IMG/VR virus record: IMGVR_UViG_3300010885_011653
Coordinates: 29,447-93,446 of that record
Strand: one strand, 5' to 3'
DNA: 64,000 nucleotides
Source: a virus
The notes under the pieces were generated by a model that saw nothing but the letters and a program-made list of their open reading frames with translations, had not been told where the DNA came from and did no database searches. Shown here piece by piece: positions 43,055-51,496 of the stretch (within the stretch, counting starts at the first letter, position 1; each line of letters begins with the position of its first letter). The position numbers and the translations under genes are program-made.

Positions 43055-44811
43055 AAACACTAACCGTTAAAAACTTTATGAGTGTGGGTAATACTACTCA
43101 GGCCGTGGACTTTAACAGGCAAGACTTAACTTTAGTCTTAGGCGAAAACTTAGACTTGGGCGGAGACGACTCGGGTGCCCGTAATGGCACAGGTAAAACT
43201 ACCATTATCAATGCCCTGAGTTTTGCTATGTACGGTAATGCTCTTACTAATATTAAAAAAGATAACTTAATCAACAAGACCAATCAAAAGAATATGATGG
43301 TCACAATTGATTTTGAAAAGGACGGTATAGAGTACCGTATTGAGCGCGGACGTAAGCCGGGTATTATGAAATTCTTTGTTGGCGACGCAGAAAAAGAAAT
43401 TACAGACGATGCACAAGGCGACAGTAGAGAAACACAAGCAGAAATAGAACGTATGTTGGGTATGAGTCACGACATGTTCAAGCACATTGTTGCGCTTAAC
43501 ACTTATACAGAACCGTTCTTAGCCTTACGTGCTAATGACCAGCGCACTATTATTGAGCAATTACTTGGTATTACCTTGCTAAGTGAAAAGGCCGATAGAT
43601 TAAAAGAAATTAACAAAACTACCAAAGACGCTATCACCCAGGAAGAGTTTCGTATTAAGGCTGTAGGCGATGCCAACAAGCGCATCGAAGAACAGATTGA
43701 AGCACTTAAACGTAGACAAACCTTATGGATTAACAAACATGGAGAAGACCTTGAAAAGTTACAAGCCGCTCTCAGTGAGCTACAGCAAATTGATATTGAT
43801 GCAGAAATTGGGGCACACAAGGCTCTTGCTGAATATAAGCAAAAGAAGAAAGATATCACTGATCTATCATCCCATATTTCACGAGCCGAACAGGACCAAG
43901 TACGTGAAGTTAAACTTATTGAAAAGCTCAAGAAAGACATCGCCGCGCTCGAAGACCATAAGTGTCACTCCTGTGGGCAGGAATTGCATGACGACAAGCA
44001 CGAGTCTAATTTAGAAAGCAAGAAAAAAGAGCTACAAGAAGCCGCGCTACAAGCGTTGGCTACTAACAGTCAATGGATCGAGCTTACTGGTGGATTAAAA
44101 GAACTAGGAGAGTTAGGCATTAAACCTGACACATTCTACGAAAAAGAAGAAGATGCAATTCATCATCGCAGTACATTGGCCAGTTTACAGCAACAAATTG
44201 AAACCAAAGCCGCAGACGCAGATCCCTATGCAGAACAAATTGTAGAAATGCAAGAGCAAGGTGTAGAAGAAATTGACTATGATATTATGAATGAACTGGT
44301 TAACTTACGTGAGCATCAAGACTTCTTGCTTAAATTATTAACTAACAAAGACAGCTTTATACGTAAACGTATTATTGATCAAAACCTAAGCTACTTAAAC
44401 GCCAGGTTAGGACAATATTTAGATCGCATTGGCTTGCCGCATACTGTAAAGTTTAACAATGACTTGTCGGTGAGTATTACTGAGCTAGGCAGAGATTTAG
44501 ACTTTGATAACTTGAGCCGCGGTGAACGTAATCGTGTTATCTTAAGTCTGAGTTGGGCGTTCCGTGATGTATGGGAAAGTTTATACCAACCAATTAACTT
44601 ATTGTTCATTGACGAAATGATTGATTCAGGTATGGACAGTTCGGGTGTAGAAAATGCTTTGAGTATACTTAAAAAGATGTCCAGAGAAAGCAATAAGAGT
44701 GTTTGGCTGGTGTCACACAAAGATGAATTGGCCGGACGAGTTAACAACACGCTTCACGTAGTCAAAGAAAATGGTTTCACAAGTTACAACACGGACATAG
44801 AAATTGCATAA
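43042..44811 (+). CDS. 46: Recombination endonuclease subunit gp46-like (Rad50 type)
   Basis: A 589-residue SMC/Rad50-like ATPase, partner of gp47. The N-terminus has the strand MFRIKTLTVKNFMSVG and Walker A G45-ARNGTGKTT. Two coiled-coil arms flank a zinc hook CHSC (C308/C311), through which Rad50 dimers join. The C-terminal ATPase half has the signature LSRGERNRVILSLSWAF and Walker B NLLFIDEMIDSGMD. Its length matches T4 gp46 (560). It is translationally coupled to the SGNH-like gene by a 13-base overlap. Confidence 0.95.
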   Translation: MFRIKTLTVKNFMSVGNTTQAVDFNRQDLTLVLGENLDLGGDDSGARNGTGKTTIINALSFAMYGNALTNIKKDNLINKTNQKNMMVTIDFEKDGIEYRIERGRKPGIMKFFVGDAEKEITDDAQGDSRETQAEIERMLGMSHDMFKHIVALNTYTEPFLALRANDQRTIIEQLLGITLLSEKADRLKEINKTTKDAITQEEFRIKAVGDANKRIEEQIEALKRRQTLWINKHGEDLEKLQAALSELQQIDIDAEIGAHKALAEYKQKKKDITDLSSHISRAEQDQVREVKLIEKLKKDIAALEDHKCHSCGQELHDDKHESNLESKKKELQEAALQALATNSQWIELTGGLKELGELGIKPDTFYEKEEDAIHHRSTLASLQQQIETKAADADPYAEQIVEMQEQGVEEIDYDIMNELVNLREHQDFLLKLLTNKDSFIRKRIIDQNLSYLNARLGQYLDRIGLPHTVKFNNDLSVSITELGRDLDFDNLSRGERNRVILSLSWAFRDVWESLYQPINLLFIDEMIDSGMDSSGVENALSILKKMSRESNKSVWLVSHKDELAGRVNNTLHVVKENGFTSYNTDIEIA

Positions 44812-44859
44812 TTTCAAGACTGTGTTAACTTTTGGTCCTAAGATGATAATTAACTATGA

Positions 44860-45288
44860 ATGACCTGGCTTTTCGAAAATTCCTCTGTGGAAACACTACC
44901 CGAAGACTGTGTTGGATTCGTTTATTTGATTACTAATAAACTGTCCGGCAGGAAGTATATTGGAAAAAAGTTAGCAAAATTTAGTAAAACTAGTTATCGT
45001 GTGGTAAAATTAAAGAACGGTAACAAGAAGAAAAAAAAGATTAGAAGTAAAATAGATTCAGATTGGCAAGAATATTATGGCTCTAGTCCAGAGTTAACTC
45101 GAGATGTAGCAGCACTGGGCATAGAAAATTTTACAAGAGAAATACTTTATTACTGTCAATCAAAATCAGAATGTAGTTATATAGAAGCAAGAGAACAATT
45201 TTCACGCAAAGTGTTAGAAACAGACGAATACTATAACGGACACATACAGGTCCGTGTACATGGCTCACACATTATCAACAAGATTTAA
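44860..45288 (+). CDS. GIY-YIG endonuclease (Seg-like)
   Basis: A 142-residue protein with the GIY-YIG core at residues 20-37 (FVYLITNKLSGRKYIGKK), followed by a lysine-rich insertion (KNGNKKKKKIRSK) and the catalytic-helix region (REILYYCQSKSECSYIEARE), where E is the usual metal ligand. Such small nucleases occur in T4-like phages as free-standing homing endonucleases (seg genes) or repair nucleases. The last codon and stop overlap the first arm of the RNA structure proposed at 45285-45790, and homing nucleases are often found beside structured RNAs. A weak -10-like GATAAT (44845-44850) is upstream. Confidence 0.8.
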   Translation: MTWLFENSSVETLPEDCVGFVYLITNKLSGRKYIGKKLAKFSKTSYRVVKLKNGNKKKKKIRSKIDSDWQEYYGSSPELTRDVAALGIENFTREILYYCQSKSECSYIEAREQFSRKVLETDEYYNGHIQVRVHGSHIINKI

Positions 45289-45790
45289 TCTTCAGACACT
45301 AAGTCTAACCGCAGTAAATCACATCAACAGTATATAGGCTAGCGCAGGCTAAACATCATGCGCCTATGAAAACCGGCTTAATGGCACGGGGACAGAAGAC
45401 TCACCGCTGTAGTGAGCACTCAATCAGTATCCTTAATAGGACCAAGATCACTAATTGCCGTGGTTTGATTGTTTGAAGATTAATTTAAGGCTAAAAAGAC
45501 GTGCTAGCGATAGCACACGGTCGATGTGTATGTTAGCATGTACGTATTGATCCGCCGTTGTATAAAGACGCAACTCGAGGTACCGGACAACCGCCTCTGT
45601 AATGTTGTAATGCTAAGTGACTGTGCTACTCGGATGATGACATAGTTCTATTCTTTGCCCTGTGCGGGCAAAGTGTGACCAATTAATCTGGATGATAACT
45701 TAAAAACAGCATTATGTCTTTAATACTTTTAGAAGAAGAAAACGATCTATGAGCGCAAGCGAAATAGATAGATATGCGTAGCATATCTTA
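45285..45790 (+). ncRNA. Candidate large structured RNA, about 500 nt
   Basis: No credible gene lies between 45289 and 45787, the only gap over 300 bases in the window. It contains many complementary segments on the plus strand. A 14-bp helix with one G-U pair joins 45285-45298 to 45470-45483. Hairpins include CTCAC/GTGAG (45400-45416), GTGCTA/TAGCAC capped by the GNRA loop GCGA (45501-45516), GAGGT/GCCTC (45577-45597), CTTTGCCC/GGGCAAAG (45653-45673), and near 45745-45770 an ATCTAT/ATAGAT stem enclosing tandem G-A and a GCAA tetraloop. The terminal perfect hairpin 45770-45788 could close it. GNRA loops appear only when read on the plus strand. It resembles ornate phage RNAs such as GOLLD or ROOL in general style; I cannot confirm identity. 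Confidence 0.55.
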
Positions 45791-46006
45791 AAAGAATGGA
45801 AGACCCGATTCCTTAGTAGTTTCCATATTTTCTTTGACAATCTTAGCAATAATTCTTTTATCTTCAAGAGATAGATAGTATGCTTCTTCGTAGGAGATAG
45901 ATCCACGCATGTACCAACAGATACGCATTAATTCGTCTCTTATGGCTTTTGACTCTTTGTCTAACTGCTCCAGGTACTCTACAATTTCCTCGTTAGAGGC
46001 TGTCAA
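45788..46006 (-). CDS. Small conserved T4-like phage protein next to gp26
   Basis: A 72-residue, highly charged, probably helical protein: NEEIVEYLEQLDKESKAIRD, then ELMRICWYMRGSISYEEAYY and ENMETTKESGLPFF at the end. Small proteins with the same CWYMRGG-like centre and TTKxSGLPFF ending are, from memory, encoded beside gp26 in T4-like marine phages. It lies 5 bases downstream of gp26 in the same transcription unit. A baseplate-hub assembly role is a guess from position. The perfect hairpin at 45770-45788 covers its stop region but is not followed by T residues. Confidence 0.7.
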   Translation of the reverse strand: MTASNEEIVEYLEQLDKESKAIRDELMRICWYMRGSISYEEAYYLSLEDKRIIAKIVKENMETTKESGLPFF

Positions 46007-46011
46007 AAGCC

Positions 46012-46845
46012 TTACACGAAAAAACGCGACTGCTCAAATAAGAAAGGACTTTTGAATTCTTTAGCGCATTCTGTATTTTCGCACGTGGTAGTCACTGACA
46101 GGCTACTATCTTCACTCATTTTATCCATGCGCTTTTTAAGCCCGTCCCAAATACTTCTATCACAATTGGTTAAGAATTCTGCAATAAAAACACTATTATC
46201 AACTATAGTACCATCTTCTAAAGTAATAGATTCTATACTCTTGGAAACTTGACTGATACCTAGGTCAACAATTTTATTAAACATTTCATTAAATTTAACA
46301 ACTTTGGTATTTTCGTCGAGAGTTTCGTCTGACACTACCTGCATAATACGTTGTTGTTCGTAGTTTAGTAAATTATTTTTATTAAATTCTTCAAATGTTT
46401 GGGGGCGCAACTTAATAGTAAGGTTGTTTAAGACAGCCGGTGTTTCCCAGTCGGCAATATGTAGTCTATCTAACATAACTGTTAAATCTATTGCATGTTC
46501 GTTTTTAGTACTGCAATGCGGGCAAACAGTAGTAAACTCCATTTCCTTGCTGTAAGACGCAATTCTAATAGATATTAGTAAAGCGTCTAGATCAACTATG
46601 GGCATTTTCCACGCATTTTTAATAGCAGGACAACAGCTTTCTATTAGATTTACAGTACTAGCACCGTTGAGTAAGGCATCTGGTGTTTTCATGGTAATTT
46701 CATCTTTGGCGGTCATGGCATAAATTGGCACTTCACCGGTTACTGGTATTTCAACATTGCCAGTGGGATACCACCTGCCTTCACTGGGTAATTTTATATA
46801 CAAAATAGGTTGTCTGAAATATTTGCTTAATGGGTTTTGAGTCAT
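46012..46845 (-). CDS. 26: Baseplate hub subunit gp26-like
   Basis: A 277-residue protein of the T4 baseplate gp26 family (PF12322 type). Recognisable segments are LPSEGRWYPTGNVEIPVTGE, VPIYAMTAKDEITMKTPDAL, LNGASTVNLIESCCPAIKNAW and DALLISIRIASYSKEMEF. Two cysteine pairs (CPHC and CENTEC, the latter near the C-terminus) could bind zinc. In T4 gp26 is needed for hub assembly. It is expressed divergently from the tape-measure-like gene; the 61-base divergent gap has a CATAAATAG late motif for the plus strand only. Confidence 0.85.
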   Translation of the reverse strand: MTQNPLSKYFRQPILYIKLPSEGRWYPTGNVEIPVTGEVPIYAMTAKDEITMKTPDALLNGASTVNLIESCCPAIKNAWKMPIVDLDALLISIRIASYSKEMEFTTVCPHCSTKNEHAIDLTVMLDRLHIADWETPAVLNNLTIKLRPQTFEEFNKNNLLNYEQQRIMQVVSDETLDENTKVVKFNEMFNKIVDLGISQVSKSIESITLEDGTIVDNSVFIAEFLTNCDRSIWDGLKKRMDKMSEDSSLSVTTTCENTECAKEFKSPFLFEQSRFFV

Positions 46846-46854
46846 GATTTACTC

Positions 46855-46863
46855 CATAAATAG
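46855..46863 (+). promoter_or_regulatory. Late promoter-like octamer (CATAAATAG)
   Basis: T4-late-like element in the divergent gap, with a predicted 38-base leader to the tape-measure-like gene at 46907. Confidence 0.5.
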
Positions 46864-46906
46864 TTGATATACTGTACTTATGGTATATCATTAACGGCGT
46901 ATAAAA

Positions 46907-48826
46907 ATGTCACAGACACCTGAACAAATATTAGCATCCTTATCATCTATGATGGGCGCAGGCTCACCATTATTCCGGGATACTAGCCTAATGGCTAAGG
47001 TATTAGCAGAAGCCGCTAAAAATCAAACTAAACTCAACGGGTTAAGTGATAAAGAAATCAAGCTGATTGAAGAGAAACTCAAAGCCGACGATGAATATGC
47101 GGTAAAAGTTAGACAACGATCTCAAAATATGGCGCAGGGCGCCAATCAGCTAGGTAAAACAGTTGCTAGTGCAGTTAAAGACATGGGTAGCTTGGCTAGC
47201 AAAGTATCGGCTAGCACTGAAGGATTTACCGCAGTAATACCTGTAGTACAGATGCTAGGAAATACTACCAAGGGCGTAGTAGAGGCCCTTGGTAAAATGG
47301 CCAGTGGTATTAGCATATTTGGATTTAGTACAGGTAGGGCCAGCGAAGGCCTTAGCCAAATGGCCGGTATTGGTATAGATCTTGTTACTGGTGCATTAAC
47401 ACAACAGCTTGAAGGTACACAAAAGATAGTTAATAGCTATGTTTTGATGTCAAAAGCTGGCGTAACGTTTGGCGGTTCGTTGGAGTCAATGAAAATTGCC
47501 GCGCATTCCAGTGGCATGAGTATTGACACTTTTGGTAAATTTATTACTAAAAATTACGAACAGTTTGGTTTGTTAACAGGAAATGTTACAGAAGCGGCTA
47601 CAAGAGTTGGCACAATGACTAAAAACATTTCCAACAGTAATCCTAAGATACTAGCTATGTATGGTAGTATGGAAGAATTGGGTAATGCCACTGCTGACTA
47701 CATGGCAATGCAAGCTCGGTATGGAATAGACACCACTAAGAATACTAAAGAACTAACACTAGGAGCAACAGAGTATCTTGTAGCACAAAAAGAATTAACA
47801 GCACTAACTGGTAAGAGTGCTGAGGCACTTAAGAAATCTGAAGAGGAAAGACAAAACAGCGCGGCATATCAAATTGCCATGATGAAGATGGAACCTCAAC
47901 AAAGAGAAAATACTCGCAAAGCATTAGAACTAATTGAAGCACGTTATGGTAAAGAAGCCGCTAAAGTGGCTATGGAAAGTGTGTCACGCAACGGGGAAAT
48001 TATTAGTCAAACAGGTCTACAACTAGGTGCATTAAATCCTGCATTAGTGCAGACTATGCAAGATATGTTGGGCATGACCAAACAACCTCAAGAGCAGTTT
48101 AATAAATCTACTGCACAACTAATACAAGATAGACGCGGAATGATTACCCAAGAACAACTTCAATACTCAGAGTTGTTTAAAAATCAAGTGTCTGGCTACG
48201 GCAATCCAATGATAGAAATGCTACAGAATGTAACAGCATCTACATTAAAAAGTCAAACAGCACAAGGGGATTCTGTTAAAACAGCCGCGCAAATAGAAGC
48301 TGATCGTAAAAAGTCAGCTGATCTTGGTACACAAGCATTTGCAGGGGTTATCACACAGTTAGAACTATTTAAAGTAAGGATGGACGATGTATTCTTAAAG
48401 AGAATGCTAGCAACCGACGGCAGCTTTGCTAAAATGATGGATTCTCTATTTGACATAGCAAACGCAAGCGTTAGCATGTTAGATAAACTAAATGGTGTTA
48501 TGCCACGTCTGATGTCAGGATTTGCAAGAGCACTAAAAGCTCTTGATGAGTTAGGAACTGGTAAGGGAGATTTACCAGATTTCCAACAACCGTCGTCTAC
48601 TGTAGGCATGGACATGGGTGGTGCCGAAATAGCGACGGCCGGGCAAGCGCAACTTACATCAGCTGAGCGAGCTAATACAGGACAAGCACAATTAGCATCG
48701 ACTATAATGCATCGAATGACCGCTGATGCATTAACAACGGTATGGCTAACTACAAATGGGGCGGTGGCCATGGTGCAGATTCTGGTTTATCAGGCATTGA
48801 CTGTAGCGGGTGGATATTACACCTAA
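46907..48826 (+). CDS. Tape-measure-like protein, N-terminal part
   Basis: A 639-residue helical protein (MSQTPEQILASLSSMMGAGS), rich in Ala, Met, Gln and Lys with amphipathic stretches (EAAKNQTKLNGLSDKEIKLI, TSTLKS-like segments). A GVTFGGSLESMKIAAHSSGM-type core, glycine/alanine hydrophobic stretches (MASGISIFGFSTGRASEGL) and late repeats of GQAQL follow. These fit a phage tail-length (tape-measure) protein. The last 28 residues after about position 611 are read from a frame in which the overlapping gene at 48742 encodes a conserved peptidase, so the natural product may continue into that frame. T4 gp29 is the functional analogue. A late motif precedes it. Confidence 0.6.
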   Translation: MSQTPEQILASLSSMMGAGSPLFRDTSLMAKVLAEAAKNQTKLNGLSDKEIKLIEEKLKADDEYAVKVRQRSQNMAQGANQLGKTVASAVKDMGSLASKVSASTEGFTAVIPVVQMLGNTTKGVVEALGKMASGISIFGFSTGRASEGLSQMAGIGIDLVTGALTQQLEGTQKIVNSYVLMSKAGVTFGGSLESMKIAAHSSGMSIDTFGKFITKNYEQFGLLTGNVTEAATRVGTMTKNISNSNPKILAMYGSMEELGNATADYMAMQARYGIDTTKNTKELTLGATEYLVAQKELTALTGKSAEALKKSEEERQNSAAYQIAMMKMEPQQRENTRKALELIEARYGKEAAKVAMESVSRNGEIISQTGLQLGALNPALVQTMQDMLGMTKQPQEQFNKSTAQLIQDRRGMITQEQLQYSELFKNQVSGYGNPMIEMLQNVTASTLKSQTAQGDSVKTAAQIEADRKKSADLGTQAFAGVITQLELFKVRMDDVFLKRMLATDGSFAKMMDSLFDIANASVSMLDKLNGVMPRLMSGFARALKALDELGTGKGDLPDFQQPSSTVGMDMGGAEIATAGQAQLTSAERANTGQAQLASTIMHRMTADALTTVWLTTNGAVAMVQILVYQALTVAGGYYT

Positions 48827-49440
48827 ACAGAGAAATGATGAAGAAAGTCAATGCCGAAGCCGGTAAACCTGTATATTCTGAAGAAGCAATGAAATTATTC
48901 CAAAGTGGTGCCGCTGGTACTATTATTGCAAATGTACAAAAAGCCGGCGGCGGCCTGATTGTCAAATCATTAAAAGATTTAAATGTAAATGATTTAAAAG
49001 AAGGTATGTTGCTGGGACAACATGTACCCGAGTGGACTGGTAAAAAGTCAGGCAGCGGGACAATGGGTGGAGGCATACAACATATTGCCCAAGTAGTCAA
49101 AGGCCCAGACGGACAATTATATATTTCTGAATCAGGCGGCATGGGAGCAGAAGGGCGTGGCGCACATTTAAAATCAATTAAAGAATGGCAAGGTTTACAA
49201 CCTAAGAGTTCAGAATTTTCTATTACCGATCCGACACAACTAGCTAAACGTGCAGGCGGTGGACCTGTGCTAGTGGGAGAAAACGGCCCTGAAATCCTAA
49301 GCGGTGATGGTAGAATGGTAACATCTACAGCCGCTACTAACGCAATCTTTACCACTATGAATGATACATTAATGGAAGTTTTATCGGTATTAAAATCGTC
49401 CAAGAGTATTTCGGAAAATATCTTACAAGCCACTGCTTAA
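48742..49440 (+). CDS. NlpC/P60-like peptidase and tape-measure C-terminus
   Basis: A 232-codon frame, -1 relative to and overlapping the previous gene by 85 bases. Residues 1-135 match an NlpC/P60 fold: NYKWGGGHGADSGLSGIDCSGW with candidate nucleophile C21, and GGGIQHIAQVVKGPDGQLYI with candidate H114. The rest, AGGGPVLVGENGPEILSGDGR, is the glycine-rich VGExGPE ending typical of tape-measure proteins. The ATG at 48742 has no Shine-Dalgarno. I therefore think it is the C-terminal domain of the preceding protein, joined by a -1 frameshift or separated by a sequence error. The peptidase would cut peptidoglycan peptides at infection. Confidence 0.7.
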   Translation: MANYKWGGGHGADSGLSGIDCSGWILHLNREMMKKVNAEAGKPVYSEEAMKLFQSGAAGTIIANVQKAGGGLIVKSLKDLNVNDLKEGMLLGQHVPEWTGKKSGSGTMGGGIQHIAQVVKGPDGQLYISESGGMGAEGRGAHLKSIKEWQGLQPKSSEFSITDPTQLAKRAGGGPVLVGENGPEILSGDGRMVTSTAATNAIFTTMNDTLMEVLSVLKSSKSISENILQATA

Positions 49441-49445
49441 ACATT

Positions 49446-49454
49446 GGTAAATAT
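49446..49454 (+). promoter_or_regulatory. Late promoter-like octamer (GGTAAATAT) before gp20
   Basis: Located 16 bases before the ATG at 49471. It overlaps the TTG that opens the longest frame, arguing for the ATG start. Confidence 0.5.
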
Positions 49455-49470
49455 ACAAACAGAGAAAACT

Positions 49471-51174
49471 ATGGCCGGTTGGAAAAAATATTTTAAAACA
49501 AGTAACTTACCAAGTAACGTAAGCCCAATGGGCAATGGACGTTTAAGCGATCCTGGTTATCGTAACTACCAAAGTCAGTTACCAGAAGTCTACACAGGAC
49601 AACCAAATCGTGTTGAGCGATACAATCAATACGAACAAATGGACATGGATTCAGAAGTTAATGCGGCTCTGGATATCTTAGCTGAGTTCTGTACACAAAA
49701 GAACCTGGAAAATCACACAGCGTTTACTGTTAAGTTTAAAGAAAAGCCCAGCGATAACGAAGTTCGTATTATCAATGAACAGTTACAGCAATGGGTAGCA
49801 CTCAATGAACTAAACAAGAGAATCTTTAAAATTGTACGCAACGTATTCAAATACGGCGATCAAGTGTTTATTCGTGATCCGGAAAACTTTAAGTTATTCT
49901 GGACAGAAATGTCAAAAGTTACCAAAGTTATTGTTAACGAAGGCGAAGGTAAAAAGCCCGAGCAGTACTTGATCAAAGACCTAAATCCAAACTTTGAGAA
50001 CTTGACAGTTACAGCAGTGGCTACAACAGACACCTATGTAAACCACCCACAAACAGGCGGTCCTAGCGGTGCTTATGTACAACCACAAGCACCATTTGGC
50101 GGTGGATCTCGTTTTAGTAAAGCACAAAACGAAGCCGCAATTAACGCAGAACACGTGGTACATATGAGCCTAACAGAAGGCCTAGATGTATATTGGCCAT
50201 TTGGTAACTCGGTATTAGAAAACATTTTTAAAGTATTCAAACAAAAAGAATTGTTGGAAGATAGTATTATTATCTATCGTGTACAACGTGCTCCAGAACG
50301 TCGTGTGTTTAAAATTGACGTGGGTAACATGCCAAGTCACATGGCAATGGCCTTTGTTGAACGTATCAAAAACGAAATACATCAGCGTCGCATTCCTAGC
50401 CAAACAGGCTCAGGCGGCAACAACATGATGGATGCCACATACAATCCATTAAGCCAAAACGAAGACTACTTCTTCCCTGTAACAGCAGATGGCCGTGGAT
50501 CCAGTGTAGATGTATTCCCCGGGGGTCAAAACCTAGGTGAAATCACAGACTTACGCTTCTTTACCAACAAGTTATTTCGAGGTTTACGTATTCCCAGTAG
50601 CTACTTGCCTACCACAGCCGAAGACGGTAGTCAAGCATATACAGATGGTCGTGTAGGTACAGCACTTATACAAGAATGGCGTTTTAATCAATACTGTCAG
50701 CGTTTACAGTCAATGATTGCAGACAAGCTAGATGCTGAGTTTAAACTATTCATGCGTTGGAGAGGCTTTAATATTGATGGAAGTCTGTTTGATCTATCAT
50801 TTAATGAACCACAAAACTTTGCACAGTATCGTCAAGCTGACATTGATGCGGCTCGTATTGCTACATTTACACAGTTAGAACCATTGCCTTACTTCTCTAA
50901 GCGTTGGTTGATGAAGCGTTACTTGGGCATGACTGAGCAAGAGCTAAGTGAAAACGAAACAGCCTGGGCCGAAGAACGCGGCGACACAGAGCTGGCACAG
51001 CCTGAAGCACCAAGTATACGTGGCGTGGGCATTAGCCCCGGTGGTGTACAAAGTGACTTGGAAGGACTTGGGCCAGACGTAGGTGCAGGTGCAGAAATGG
51101 GCGGCCCAGAAGCAGGTGGCCCTGCAGCCTCTCCGGCTGGCCCTGGTGCTCCGGCTGGTGGCCCAGCACTTTAA
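49471..51174 (+). CDS. 20: Portal vertex protein gp20-like
   Basis: The frame is open from TTG 49444, but ATG 49471 (MAGWKKYFKTSN) is preferred: it follows the late motif and AGAGAAA. The protein has 567 residues. Diagnostic portal segments are QLPEVYTGQPNRVERYNQYE, MDMDSEVNAALDILAEFCTQ and YRVQRAPERRVFKIDVGNMP, with GGQNLGEITDLRFFTNKLFRG-like sequence later. gp20 forms the dodecameric gate through which DNA enters and leaves the head. The C-terminus is a proline/glycine/alanine-rich tail. It opens the head gene series 20-(67-like)-core-21-22-23. Confidence 0.95.
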   Translation: MAGWKKYFKTSNLPSNVSPMGNGRLSDPGYRNYQSQLPEVYTGQPNRVERYNQYEQMDMDSEVNAALDILAEFCTQKNLENHTAFTVKFKEKPSDNEVRIINEQLQQWVALNELNKRIFKIVRNVFKYGDQVFIRDPENFKLFWTEMSKVTKVIVNEGEGKKPEQYLIKDLNPNFENLTVTAVATTDTYVNHPQTGGPSGAYVQPQAPFGGGSRFSKAQNEAAINAEHVVHMSLTEGLDVYWPFGNSVLENIFKVFKQKELLEDSIIIYRVQRAPERRVFKIDVGNMPSHMAMAFVERIKNEIHQRRIPSQTGSGGNNMMDATYNPLSQNEDYFFPVTADGRGSSVDVFPGGQNLGEITDLRFFTNKLFRGLRIPSSYLPTTAEDGSQAYTDGRVGTALIQEWRFNQYCQRLQSMIADKLDAEFKLFMRWRGFNIDGSLFDLSFNEPQNFAQYRQADIDAARIATFTQLEPLPYFSKRWLMKRYLGMTEQELSENETAWAEERGDTELAQPEAPSIRGVGISPGGVQSDLEGLGPDVGAGAEMGGPEAGGPAASPAGPGAPAGGPAL

Positions 51175-51183
51175 TTAAAAAAG

Positions 51184-51192
51184 GGTAAATAG
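51184..51192 (+). promoter_or_regulatory. Late promoter-like octamer (GGTAAATAG)
   Basis: Lies only 4 bases before ATG 51197; the predicted start is at or inside the first codon, so it would fit an alternative start at ATG 51206 or downstream head genes. Confidence 0.4.
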
Positions 51193-51196
51193 TACT

Positions 51197-51430
51197 ATGC
51201 ATATCATGGAATTGTTCGACCCAGCACCCAGAGGCTATTATGATGAAAAAGCGGATCAAAGTACGCTTAAAAAGTCAGATAGCCGCAAAACACGACTAAC
51301 TCTAGCACACTTAAATCAGCTTAGACAAAGCCACGATGTACGTAAACTAGAGCATGAAAAAAAGCTAGAAGCTGTAGCTAAACAGTACACACCAGCCCCA
51401 GAAGGCGGTGCAGGCGGCATCGGAATTTAA
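51197..51430 (+). CDS. Small prohead-core-like protein (gp67 position)
   Basis: A 77-residue protein with a basic, helical middle (SRKTRLTLAHLNQLRQSHDV, then RKLEHEKKLEAVAKQY) and a glycine-rich end (PEGGAGGIGI). Proteins of this kind lie between gp20 and gp21 in T4-like marine phages, the site of T4 gp67 (prohead core protein PIP). Assignment as a core component is by position and general character. ATG 51197 has AAGGG 11 bases upstream; ATG 51206 is an alternative. Confidence 0.65.
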   Translation: MHIMELFDPAPRGYYDEKADQSTLKKSDSRKTRLTLAHLNQLRQSHDVRKLEHEKKLEAVAKQYTPAPEGGAGGIGI

Positions 51431-51496
51431 CAATTCTGGTATATCTTTTCTAAATCCTTCAAAAAACCCCCATTTAACCTTAATATACGTAGTTTT

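Noticed and set aside
45289-45787. Group I intron, tmRNA, RNase P RNA or tRNA in the gene-free stretch
   Set aside because: I found no intron core elements, no tRNA T-loop GTTCRA with an acceptor stem and CCA, and no RNase P or tmRNA signature.
45289-45787. Hammerhead-type ribozyme
   Set aside because: Sequences such as GGATGATGAC are near misses; the required CTGATGA and GAAA core pair is not present in suitable positions.
45770-45788. Perfect 8-bp hairpin as a terminator
   Set aside because: Neither strand has a T-run after it; it is more simply the end of the RNA structure or a processing signal.
48253-49433. Long antisense frames (172 and 227 codons) opposite the tape-measure and NlpC region
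   Set aside because: They follow the codon bias of the sense genes, have no ribosome-binding site and encode low-complexity sequence, while the sense strand encodes recognisable domains.
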